Made by a program: the position numbers and the translations under genes. Of a stretch of DNA of 64,000 nucleotides, positions 1 through 7,520 are shown piece by piece. The notes under the pieces were generated by a model. The model saw nothing but the letters and a program-made list of their open reading frames with translations. It was not told the origin of the DNA and made no database searches. Each line of letters starts with the position of its first letter. Position 1 is the stretch's first letter. Origin of the DNA: Phycisphaera sp. (lineage in GTDB: Bacteria > Planctomycetota > Phycisphaerae > Phycisphaerales > SM1A02). The stretch lies in assembly GCA_016124975.1 (NCBI GenBank), contig WGMP01000025.1:62001-126000 (forward strand), written 5' to 3'.

Positions 1-739
1 TCCACACGTCGTCGCCGATCGAGATCGGCAGCAGTTCCGACCCCTGCGCGCGGATCGGCTGGTCGATGCGCGTGAAGCGATGGTTCGCGGGCACGATCAT
101 GACGAGACCTGCGATCGCGCATCCCGCGCCGACCGTGAGCCCGCCGTGGCCGTACAGGATCGAGTTCGGTCCGACGCCAGAGCCCGTCGACATCGCGATC
201 GATCCACCGGCGCTGTCGAGCGTGACGGCATGGGTGAAGTCGCAGCGCTCCGACACCGAGATGCCTCGGCCCGTCGCGATCCAGGTGTTCGACGCGCCGA
301 TGTCGCAGGCGCCGCCGATCGAGAGCGGCGCCCTGTGCGCCCACAGCCTCGTGCCGCGTCCGATGCGCGTGCCGTCGCCGACTGAGAGCCACGACGCTGC
401 GTCCGCGAGGTCCGACTCGAGCTGCGCGAGGTCGTCGATGGCGCATCCCGCGCCGATCGAGATCGACCCCGTCGGGCGGATCACCACGCCTTCGCCGATG
501 CGCGTGCCCGCACCGATCGAGACGGTGCCGCCGAGAAGCTCGATGCGCGTACCCGCGCCGATCGTCGCGCCTGCGCCGATCGCGATGCGCGTTCCCGACT
601 CGGTCCGCTCGAGCGCATGCTCGGTCGTGAAGCCGCGCACGGCGCGCAGCGCGCCGTCGCGCACCACAAGCGCGGGGCCTTCCCCTACGAAGAGCGCCGC
701 AAGACGCGCGCCAAGTCCGCCACCCGAACCTATCGCCAT
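1..739 (-). CDS. Left-handed beta-helix (hexapeptide) acyltransferase, partial
   Basis: An open frame runs from ATG at 739 to the window edge without a stop, so the C-terminus is missing (246 codons seen). From about residue 50 it shows repeated hexapeptide turns of the type [I/V]GAG-x-x (IGAGTRI, SIGAGTRIGEG, ISIGAGC, SIGGAC, LTVGAGC), the signature of left-handed beta-helix acetyltransferases. The last visible part, with PANHRF and ISIGDDVW, resembles the WbbJ/LacA/Maa maltose and O-antigen acetyltransferase active-site region (catalytic His in the NHxF motif). The start overlaps the stop of the methyltransferase by 10 bases, so it belongs to the polysaccharide export operon. A role in O-acetylating an exported glycan is inference; the sugar substrate cannot be told. 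Confidence 0.8.
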   Translation of the reverse strand, partial: MAIGSGGGLGARLAALFVGEGPALVVRDGALRAVRGFTTEHALERTESGTRIAIGAGATIGAGTRIELLGGTVSIGAGTRIGEGVVIRPTGSISIGAGCAIDDLAQLESDLADAASWLSVGDGTRIGRGTRLWAHRAPLSIGGACDIGASNTWIATGRGISVSERCDFTHAVTLDSAGGSIAMSTGSGVGPNSILYGHGGLTVGAGCAIAGLVMIVPANHRFTRIDQPIRAQGSELLPISIGDDVW

Positions 740-1536
740 GGCATCAACCTCCCGAGCCCGCCGCGCGCGGGGCGTGGCGCGAACCCGAGCGCGCGCAGGC
801 CCTCGAGCACCTCGGGGAGAGGCGCGAGCGCAAGCGCCTGCCGCACGCCCGCCTCGACGGCGATGTGCGTGTCGATCGGCGCCGTGAACGCACTGACCGA
901 GGCCGTGCGCCGCGCGGCGAAGAGGACGAGCGTCCGTGCGCCCGTCTCCGACGGCGCGAACGGCGCGTCGAGGTCCGCGATGGGCTCGACGACGCCCGCG
1001 TTGTCGTCGCCGCCGAGCACGATGCGCCACGCGGAGCACTCGGCGAACCCGTTTGCCGCGTAGAGCCGTGCGAAGAGCTTCGGCCCGAACTGGTAGAAGC
1101 CGTGGTTCGCGAATCCGTCCATCGGCGAGATGTGCATGGCCACGCCGCGCGGCGCGAGCGCGCCCATCAGCCCGCGCAGGGCGGCGGGGGCGTCGAAGAC
1201 ATGCTCGAGGGTGCCCGCGTCGAGGAATGCGTCGAACGCAGCGTGGAACGACACAGGCAGCGGCCGCGAGAGGTCGACGATCTCGTCGGGCCCTTCGTCG
1301 GGAAAGAGGTCGACGCTCGTCGACGAGGCGAAGCCGAGCGCGGCGTAGATGGCGCGGTGGTCGGCCGTCTCCGGGACTGCGCACGCGCACGCGCCCCGCG
1401 TCGCGCCGATGGCGCGCGCCGCCGTCGCGCCGTCGCAGCGGATCGTCTGGACGCCGAGCGCAAGCAGCCGCCCCTCGAGGCCGTACTGCCGCGCAACGCC
1501 GCCGAGCGCAGCGAGAAGCGGTGCGCTCAGGCCCAT
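730..1536 (-). CDS. SAM-dependent methyltransferase-like protein of glycan export operon
   Basis: A 268-residue protein starting at ATG 1536, 10 bases inside the end of the ABC ATPase gene, which implies translational coupling. Residues around the middle read DAGTLEHVFD followed by an L-x-ALAPRGVAMHISP segment and GFYQFGPKLFARLYAANGF, a pattern found in class I methyltransferase-like proteins of surface-polysaccharide clusters. The N-terminal glycine-rich SAM loop is weak (QTIRCDGA region), so the fold assignment is moderate and the acceptor unknown. It sits between the exporter ATPase and an acetyltransferase; in Wzm/Wzt systems, terminal methylation of the O-chain is a known chain-length signal recognised by the Wzt C-terminal domain, which is a plausible but unproven job here. 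Confidence 0.62.
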   Translation of the reverse strand: MGLSAPLLAALGGVARQYGLEGRLLALGVQTIRCDGATAARAIGATRGACACAVPETADHRAIYAALGFASSTSVDLFPDEGPDEIVDLSRPLPVSFHAAFDAFLDAGTLEHVFDAPAALRGLMGALAPRGVAMHISPMDGFANHGFYQFGPKLFARLYAANGFAECSAWRIVLGGDDNAGVVEPIADLDAPFAPSETGARTLVLFAARRTASVSAFTAPIDTHIAVEAGVRQALALAPLPEVLEGLRALGFAPRPARGGLGRLMPWR

Positions 1537-2783
1537 CGCGCGTCCTCCGCGCCGTGCGGCGCGCGTGGCTCGATCACGATCTCCGCACCGAGCTCCGCGA
1601 TGCTGGCGTCGTAGGTCGCCTTCGCGCGCTCGACCTCGAAGTCGAGCCCGTCGTAGCGGTAGTCGAGCTTGGTTCCGTCGCGGCGCGCAAGCCCGAAGCT
1701 CGCGAAGTAGCGGCCGCCCGCGAGGGTGCAGGTGAAGCGGATCTCGACCTCGAGGTCCTTTCCAGGGTCTGCCGCGAAGCCATCGGGCATCGCCGCCGTC
1801 GTGTCGGTGCCGTAGGCGACGAGCCCCTGCGGCGTGCGCACGAGGAAGCCCGCGACCATGTCGGCGACCGCCGCCGTTCCCCTCGCGCGGAACCGAAGCG
1901 TCGCACGCTCGCCCGCGCGGAGCCTGCGCGTGGGCAGGCCGTCCTCGCCGAGGAGCGCGACCTCGGCGATCGACCACCCGCCCACGCCGAACGCGCGCGA
2001 GGCGCCCTCCGCAAGGCGCGCGTCCGTGGCGCGGGTGTCCTCTTCCGCGAAGAGGAGCCGCGTGTAGGCGCGCGTCACGAAGTCGGGGTCCCCGTCGGCG
2101 ATCTTCTTTCCGCGCTCGAGGATGATCGCGCGCGTGCAGAAGGCGCCGACCTGCTCGGTCGAGTGCGTCACGAACAGGATGGTGCAGCCCCTCGCGCGCA
2201 GCTCGCGCAACCTGTCGAAGCACCGCAGCTGGAAGCGCGCGTCGCCGACCGAGAGCGCCTCGTCGACGATCAGCACCTCGGGGTCGGACGCAAGCGCCGT
2301 CGCGAAGGTGAGGCGCGCCTGCATGCCCGAGGAGTAGGTGCGGAACGGCTGGTCGATGAACTCGCCCAGCTCCGCGAAGGCGATGATCGCATCGAGCTTC
2401 GCACGCGCCTCGCGGCGGCTGAGCCCGAGGCAGATCGCGCCGAGAAGCGCGTTCTCGCGCCCGTTGTAGTCGGGGTGGAAGCCGGTGCCGAGCTCGAGGA
2501 TCGCCGACAGCCGCCCGCGCACGCGCGCAGACCCCGCGCTTGGCTCGAGCGTGCCCGCGAGGAGCTTGAGGAGCGTGCTCTTCCCCGCGCCGTTTCGCCC
2601 GAGGATCCCAACGATCTCGCCCTCGCGGATCTCGAGATCGACCGAGTCGAGCGCGCGGAACTCGCTGTGGCGCGTGCCGCCGAGGACGGCCTCGAGCAGG
2701 ATGTCGCGCGGATGCGCGTACCGTCGGAAGGCCTTCGAGAGGGCCTTCGCCTCGATGACAGGCGGTCGCGCTGCGTCCGTCAC
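1527..2783 (-). CDS. wzt: ABC transporter ATP-binding protein, Wzt-like with C-terminal glycan-binding domain
   Basis: 418 residues if started at the GTG (2781-2783) that shares four bases (GTGA) with the permease stop. The N-terminal half is an ABC ATPase of the TagH/Wzt polysaccharide family: Walker A GRNGAGKST near residue 60, Q-loop, signature TYSSGMQARL, Walker B VLIVDEALSVGD and the switch histidine in FVTHS. After about residue 245 there is a beta-rich extension (GGWSIAEVALL to the C-terminus), matching the length and place of the Wzt C-terminal domain that binds the finished glycan chain. With the permease upstream it should energise export of an undecaprenyl-linked polysaccharide across the inner membrane. 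Family identification is firm; the glycan is unknown. Confidence 0.9.
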   Translation of the reverse strand: MTDAARPPVIEAKALSKAFRRYAHPRDILLEAVLGGTRHSEFRALDSVDLEIREGEIVGILGRNGAGKSTLLKLLAGTLEPSAGSARVRGRLSAILELGTGFHPDYNGRENALLGAICLGLSRREARAKLDAIIAFAELGEFIDQPFRTYSSGMQARLTFATALASDPEVLIVDEALSVGDARFQLRCFDRLRELRARGCTILFVTHSTEQVGAFCTRAIILERGKKIADGDPDFVTRAYTRLLFAEEDTRATDARLAEGASRAFGVGGWSIAEVALLGEDGLPTRRLRAGERATLRFRARGTAAVADMVAGFLVRTPQGLVAYGTDTTAAMPDGFAADPGKDLEVEIRFTCTLAGGRYFASFGLARRDGTKLDYRYDGLDFEVERAKATYDASIAELGAEIVIEPRAPHGAEDARWA

Positions 2784-3637
2784 AGCGCCTCCGCGATGCC
2801 CTGCTTCGCGCGCGCGAAGACGATGGCTCCGAGTTCGAGAAGGACAAGCGCCGTCGCCGCGAAGATCGCCCACGACCACGGGTGCTCGATGCGCCCGAGG
2901 ACGAGCGCGTCACGATAGGCGTAGATCATGTGGCTCACGGGATTCAGCTCGATGACGAGCTGCGCGGCCTTCGGCAGCGACGCGAGCGTTGCGGGCATGA
3001 AGAGGATCGGCGTGAGGAAGAGCCCGATCGTCGCGACGAACGCCATCACCTCGCGCGTGTCGCGGAGCCACGCGCCGATCGGCGAAAGGAGGAGCGACAG
3101 CCCCAGCATCGCCGCGAGCTGCAGCGCCCAGAGGACGGGAAGCAGCAGCATCGTCGGCGAGAAGCCGTGCGCGAGGAGCGCGATCGCCACCGACACGGCG
3201 CTGCCGACCGCCCACGCCACGGTCGTCGCCGCCACGGTGCGCGCCGCGAGCACTTCGGTCGGGAACACGACCTGCCGCACCAGCGAGCGGTTCGCGAGGA
3301 AGACCCCTGGCGCCCGCGTCAGCACCTCGACGAGCGCGAGCCACGGCGGAAGCCCCGCGAGGACGAGCGCCGCGCCGAGCCAGGGCGATCCATCGACCCC
3401 GAACCGCGCGGGGAACACCACGCCGAAGAGAAAGACATAGACCCCCATCGTGAGGAGCGGGGCGAGCACCGCCCAGCCGCCGCCGAGGGCGCTTCCGATG
3501 TAGCGATCGGCCAGCTCCCGCCGCGAAAGCTCGATCACGAGCTCCCGGTTCCTCCCGAGGACCGAGCGCAGAATCCCGAGCGCTTTCGGGAACCCCGACC
3601 TGCGGGTCATGTGGTGCTGGACGGCGCTCTCAGGCAT
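2780..3637 (-). CDS. wzm: ABC-2 type polysaccharide export permease, Wzm-like
   Basis: 285 residues with a cytoplasmic amphipathic N-terminus (NRELVIELSRRELADRYIGS, the typical interface helix of this family) followed by six hydrophobic segments, as expected of the ABC-2/Wzm/TagG permeases. The motif LTPILFMPATL and the segment LIELNPVSHMIYAYRD before the last membrane helix are characteristic of the family. It is the first gene of a minus-strand operon (permease, ATPase, methyltransferase, acyltransferase), all coupled by 4- or 10-base overlaps. A -10-like TACGCT lies about 30 bases upstream on the minus strand; no clear Shine-Dalgarno was found, so an internal ATG at 3610 is a possible alternative start. 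Confidence 0.88.
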   Translation of the reverse strand: MPESAVQHHMTRRSGFPKALGILRSVLGRNRELVIELSRRELADRYIGSALGGGWAVLAPLLTMGVYVFLFGVVFPARFGVDGSPWLGAALVLAGLPPWLALVEVLTRAPGVFLANRSLVRQVVFPTEVLAARTVAATTVAWAVGSAVSVAIALLAHGFSPTMLLLPVLWALQLAAMLGLSLLLSPIGAWLRDTREVMAFVATIGLFLTPILFMPATLASLPKAAQLVIELNPVSHMIYAYRDALVLGRIEHPWSWAIFAATALVLLELGAIVFARAKQGIAEAL

Positions 3638-3700
3638 GGCGGGACAACGGAGGTCGTCCGCTAGCGTATCGACAGCGCCGCTGGGCCGCGTGTCACGGCG

Positions 3701-3760
3701 TTCCCGCCGCGCGGCCGTCGATCCCGCCGCGCGGCCGTCGATCCCGCCGCGCGGCCGTCG
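3701..3760 (+). repeat. Three tandem copies of a 20-bp GC-rich repeat
   Basis: The unit, ending in GCGCGGCCGTCG, occurs three times (3701-3720, 3721-3740, 3741-3760) with a single base difference in the first copy. Each unit contains the self-complementary 10-mer GCCGCGCGGC. It lies directly after the stop of the FG-GAP gene and upstream of the exporter operon, so transcripts of the FG-GAP gene would fold here; a role in termination is possible but there is no T-run. Confidence 0.9.
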
Positions 3761-3761
3761 A

Positions 3762-5306
3762 TCACTCCGCGTCGCCGGGTCGGGCGATGCGCCACGAGGT
3801 GCTTGCGCTCGTGAAGAGGCCGCCGCCGTAGCTGTCGAAGTCGTTCATGGTCCAGATCGCGGTCTGGCCCGAGTTCGCATTGCGCCACAGGACCTCGCGG
3901 CGGCCGTCGCCGTCGATATCGGGCGACGCCTCGATGCGCCAGGCCGAGCTCAGTCCCGCGTGGAGCACCGCGGAGCCCGTCATCGCGAGCCCGCTCATGC
4001 GCCAGCTCGAGACCATTCCCGTCGTCGACGAGCGCCACACCACATCCTCCATGCCGTCGCCGTTCAGGTCGGCGATCGTCGCCACGCGCCAGTTGGCGCC
4101 GACGGTCGCATTGAAGTTCGCGATGCGCCCGCCCGTCGGCACGGATGCTCCATTCATGAGCCATCCCCAGACCTCGCCGTTCGAGCGTCGCCAGAGGATG
4201 TCGCGCCTGCCGTCGCCGTTGAGGTCACCCGTCCCGAGGACGGTCGCGCCCGCGAAGGTGCCGACGACGCCGCCACCCGTAAGCGAGGCACCGTTGAGGA
4301 GCCACACCGCGACCTGCCCGTTGTTTGGGTTGTGGAGGATGATGTCGGCCTTTCGGTCGCCATCCACATCCGAGACGGCGATCGCGCGCCACTGGAGGCC
4401 CGGGTTATGCCCGAACTGCACCGTCGAGGCGGCGCCGAGCCCGTTGAGCAGCGTGACGGAGAAGCGACCCGTCGTGCGGTGCCGCCACAGGATGTCCGCC
4501 TTGCCGTCGCCGTCGACATCGCCGATTCCCTGGAACGCCGCGCCCGCAGGCCCCTGCGCCGCGAGCAGCGAGAAGCCCTTCAGGTCGAAGCCGTCGAGAA
4601 GCCAGCCGAAGATCTGGTTGTTCGTCGGATGGACGAAGATGATGTCGCTCTTGAAGTCGCCGTCGATGTCGTCGATCGCGGCCATGTCGCCCGCGGCGGT
4701 CGCGAGGCTCCACGACCGCGTCTGCGAAGCGAACTGCAGCGAGCCGCCCGATGAGACGCCGAGGGTCGCCGTGAAGTGGAGCTGCGCGTCGGGCGTAAAC
4801 TCGCTCTCGCGCACCGTGAACTGACCGAGCAGGACGCGGTAGTCCGATCCCGCGAGGCCGAACGAGTTCGTCGGAGGAAGGTTGTACCAGCCGCCACCTG
4901 CGATCCCCGCGCCAGACGCGGCGCCCGAGTCGTCGAAGTCGGGGTCGGCGACCGTGCCGTTCGCGAAGGTTCCCTGCTCCGCGCCGACCGTGATGAAGCT
5001 GTCCACGATCCACTCTTCCCCGGGGAGGTTGAACGGCATCGGCAGGAAGGAGGGCGGAATCTCCGAGTCCGCGTCCTCGGCCTGCAGGAAGCTCGGGTCG
5101 GCCGCGCCGCTGAGCGAAACCGAGACATCGAAGGCGTTCAGCAGGCGGTCTTCGGCGCGCGTGAAGTTCGCATAGACGCGGACGACGCGGTACGACTCGG
5201 ACGCGCCGATCACCTCGGAGCGAATCGCAGTGAAGCCCGAGAAGTCGGCGACCGCGGGCGAGGCCGCGACGGCGAGCAGGGCGAAAGGAATGAACGACCA
5301 CCTCAT
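3762..5306 (-). CDS. Secreted FG-GAP/VCBS repeat protein
   Basis: 514 residues from ATG 5306, chosen because AGGAGG lies six bases upstream and the first residues (MRWSFIPFALLAVAASPAVA) form a signal peptide. Residues about 20-230 are a beta-rich unique region; the rest has six or so FG-GAP/VCBS units, each with a calcium-loop-like motif such as DVDGDGKADILW, DLNGDGRRDILW and DIDGDGRREVLW followed by WLLNG or WLMNG. Such repeats make integrin-like beta-propellers in secreted bacterial proteins. No enzymatic domain, PEP-CTERM tail or dockerin was seen. It follows a related gene (5641-7239) on the same strand. Its ligand or role is unknown. Confidence 0.85.
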   Translation of the reverse strand: MRWSFIPFALLAVAASPAVADFSGFTAIRSEVIGASESYRVVRVYANFTRAEDRLLNAFDVSVSLSGAADPSFLQAEDADSEIPPSFLPMPFNLPGEEWIVDSFITVGAEQGTFANGTVADPDFDDSGAASGAGIAGGGWYNLPPTNSFGLAGSDYRVLLGQFTVRESEFTPDAQLHFTATLGVSSGGSLQFASQTRSWSLATAAGDMAAIDDIDGDFKSDIIFVHPTNNQIFGWLLDGFDLKGFSLLAAQGPAGAAFQGIGDVDGDGKADILWRHRTTGRFSVTLLNGLGAASTVQFGHNPGLQWRAIAVSDVDGDRKADIILHNPNNGQVAVWLLNGASLTGGGVVGTFAGATVLGTGDLNGDGRRDILWRRSNGEVWGWLMNGASVPTGGRIANFNATVGANWRVATIADLNGDGMEDVVWRSSTTGMVSSWRMSGLAMTGSAVLHAGLSSAWRIEASPDIDGDGRREVLWRNANSGQTAIWTMNDFDSYGGGLFTSASTSWRIARPGDAE

Positions 5307-5640
5307 GCACCACCTCCTGTGACGCACGGGAATCGGCGGTGCCTGTGGTGCGAATGAGCCCGACCGCGCAGTCGGGCGCAACTCTCACTTTTCCCGTCGA
5401 GCCGCACGCGACTTCTGCCTGTCGCGGGGCGTCACACGCCGCACGCCCCGCACAGACGGCACGCCCCGCACAGACGGACCGCGTGGCCGAATGAAAGCGA
5501 CCGCGCCCTCGGCCGCACATCGGAATCCATCCGCGGGGGATGGGTTCGATGTGCGCCGAAGGCGCGGCGCTCTCTCTGCGATTCGTCTGGGGAGTCACGC
5601 CGACCTATGCGGCGCTCCGCCCGTCCTCAGCGCGGACCGT
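5307..5640. other. Intergenic region with an 18-bp direct repeat
   Basis: No gene seen in these 334 bases between two minus-strand FG-GAP genes. GCACGCCCCGCACAGACG is present twice in tandem (5441-5458 and 5459-5476). A short hairpin GCGCC/GGCGC lies at 5553-5565 just beyond the stop of the upstream gene but has no T-run. The Shine-Dalgarno of the 5306 gene is at its left end. Confidence 0.7.
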
Positions 5641-7239
5641 TCAGCGGGGAAGATCGCGGGTCTTCCAGTTGTTGCCGACCGTCTTCAGCGCTCCCGAACT
5701 CACGATGTTGGAGCCATTGAGCTGCCAGACCCAGCTGCGTCCGTCCGTCGCGCGGAAGAAGATGTCGCGGCGACGGTCGCCGTTCACGTCGGGGAAGCCG
5801 GCGATCGACCACTGCGAGCCCGTCGTGGGCGACACGACGGTCTTCGTGGTCACCGCGCCGTTCACGACTCCCCATCGCTCGACGGCGCCGTTCGGACCCG
5901 TCCAGATGATGTCGTCGACGCCGTCCGCGGAGGTGTCCGCGGTGCCTGCGATGCGGTTGCTCAGGGCGACGGGAGCCTCCATCTGGCCCCCCGCGTTCAT
6001 GAGGCGGGCGGGAGTTCCGAGAAGCGCACCGTTGAAGTTCGCGAGGAACAGCGCGCCCGCGTCGGCGCCCTTCAGCTTGCGCAGGAGCACCTCGCTCTGC
6101 GGGTCATTGTCGTAGTTGCCGACGAACATCTCCTCGAACTCGCCGTCGAGGGCCACGAGGCCCGTGCCGTTGAGCGCGGTGCCGTTCATGACCCACACCG
6201 CGATGTCGGTCTTGCCGTTGCCCGTTCGGCGGAAGATCACATCGGCCTTGCGGTCGCCGTCCACGTCGCCGATGACCGGGGACCACTGCGTGTTGACATG
6301 GCGCACGATCTGGGTGGCGGTGGCCGAGAGATCGTTCATCAGCCAGATCGAGTAGCGCGACGCAGCGGCGTCGTACCACAGCATGTCCGCGCGGCCGTCG
6401 CCATCGAAGTCGCCCGTTCCGACGATGCGGGTGGAGTTCGACGACGGGTCGATGCTGGTGTAGCCGCCCGAGACGGTGGAACCGTCGACATGCCACACTG
6501 CGCTCTTCGCGCCGGGCTCGTTGAACCAGGCGATCTCGGAGCGGCCGTCGCCGTCGTGGTCGTCGCGCACATACTGGAGCGCGAGGAGCGCGGCGCCCGT
6601 GTACTGAACATGGTCGATCGCGATCGGCGTCGCGGCCGAGACCGCGATCGAGTCGATGCCCGTCAGCGAGAGCGCGCCGAGCTCGACGCCGATGAAGACG
6701 TCGTCGGTCGCATCGGCCGGCTGGCTCTGGATGTCGAAGACATTGGAGAGGCTCGTGCCGTCGGTCAGGTAGACCGTCAGCGTGACCGAGACCGGCACGG
6801 GATTGCCAAGCTTGTCCTCGACGCCGCTCGCGTCGGTGACCACGACGCCCGCGAAGCGCGGCGCGCCGCCGATGTCGTCGGCACCGAAGGTGAGCGTCAC
6901 ATTGGACGGCTCGAAGGGGAACCACGACCCGAGGCCAAGCGACTTGCCGTTGGCGCTGCCGTCGAGGAGCCCGTCGTCGGAGTCGACCGAGTTGCCGTCG
7001 CCGACCTCGCCGCTGCTGACGGTGAGACCGGGCTGCAGCACCTCGGACTCGAAGTTCTCGATGATCAGGGAGTCGGGGAGCGTGACGGGGCCCGACGCGG
7101 GGCTGTCGCTCGGGGAGCGGTAGCCATCGACGCGAGGCATGGTCGGACCGTCTCCGCCAGCGAGGGCGACGGACACGGTGAGCGAAGCAACGGCAACGCC
7201 GCTGAGGACAGAACCCGAGAGCAGAGAGACATTCTTCAT
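5641..7239 (-). CDS. Secreted FG-GAP/VCBS repeat protein, paralogous to downstream gene
   Basis: 532 residues from ATG 7239, preceded by the purine-rich GGAAGAGG about nine bases upstream and starting with a signal peptide (MKNVSLLSG ... SVALAGG). Residues about 30-230 form a beta-sandwich-like domain (NFESEVLQPG, SNVTLTFGADDIGG, VFIGVELGALSLTGIDSIAV), reminiscent of secreted adhesion or lectin-like modules in which a colour-free jelly roll precedes repeats. The second half carries FG-GAP units: DHDGDGRSEIAW, DFDGDGRADMLW, DVDGDRKADVIF, DVNGDRRRDIFF, each followed by a W-x-x-NG strand. It shares repeat style and tail length with the next gene on the strand, suggesting an old tandem duplication with exchanged N-terminal domains. 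Function unknown; exported. Confidence 0.84.
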   Translation of the reverse strand: MKNVSLLSGSVLSGVAVASLTVSVALAGGDGPTMPRVDGYRSPSDSPASGPVTLPDSLIIENFESEVLQPGLTVSSGEVGDGNSVDSDDGLLDGSANGKSLGLGSWFPFEPSNVTLTFGADDIGGAPRFAGVVVTDASGVEDKLGNPVPVSVTLTVYLTDGTSLSNVFDIQSQPADATDDVFIGVELGALSLTGIDSIAVSAATPIAIDHVQYTGAALLALQYVRDDHDGDGRSEIAWFNEPGAKSAVWHVDGSTVSGGYTSIDPSSNSTRIVGTGDFDGDGRADMLWYDAAASRYSIWLMNDLSATATQIVRHVNTQWSPVIGDVDGDRKADVIFRRTGNGKTDIAVWVMNGTALNGTGLVALDGEFEEMFVGNYDNDPQSEVLLRKLKGADAGALFLANFNGALLGTPARLMNAGGQMEAPVALSNRIAGTADTSADGVDDIIWTGPNGAVERWGVVNGAVTTKTVVSPTTGSQWSIAGFPDVNGDRRRDIFFRATDGRSWVWQLNGSNIVSSGALKTVGNNWKTRDLPR

Positions 7240-7520
7240 TTGTGTATTCCTCTTCCTGAAGCCCACACACGTGCCGCTCGAGCTTCCCGGAAGCCCGTCA
7301 CGGCGGAACATCAGCCCGCTGTCGGCACATCCGTGCCCTTGCGGGTGAGATCTTCCCTGACCTCGACGAGGCGTTCCCTCGCCGACCAATGTACACGGCG
7401 CAGACGGGAAAAGTTCTCCCTCCGCTGCGATTGAGAAGATGTCTCCGATTCGGACGCGATCAAGGGGAAAGGCGGCGAGTTCTGCGCGAGCGGAAAGAAT
7501 CCGCCCCTTACAGACGGAAC

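Noticed and set aside
66-887. 273-codon plus-strand frame at the left edge
   Set aside because: It is antisense to the hexapeptide acyltransferase and its repeating PAPIAMRVP pattern is the shadow of the hexapeptide repeats.
7318-7345. Sigma-54 promoter before the FG-GAP gene next to the NtrC-type activator
   Set aside because: On the minus strand GGGCACGGATGTGC has the GG-N10-GC spacing, but the -12 part is not TTGC and the match comes from a small GGCAC/GTGCC palindrome, so it is likely chance.
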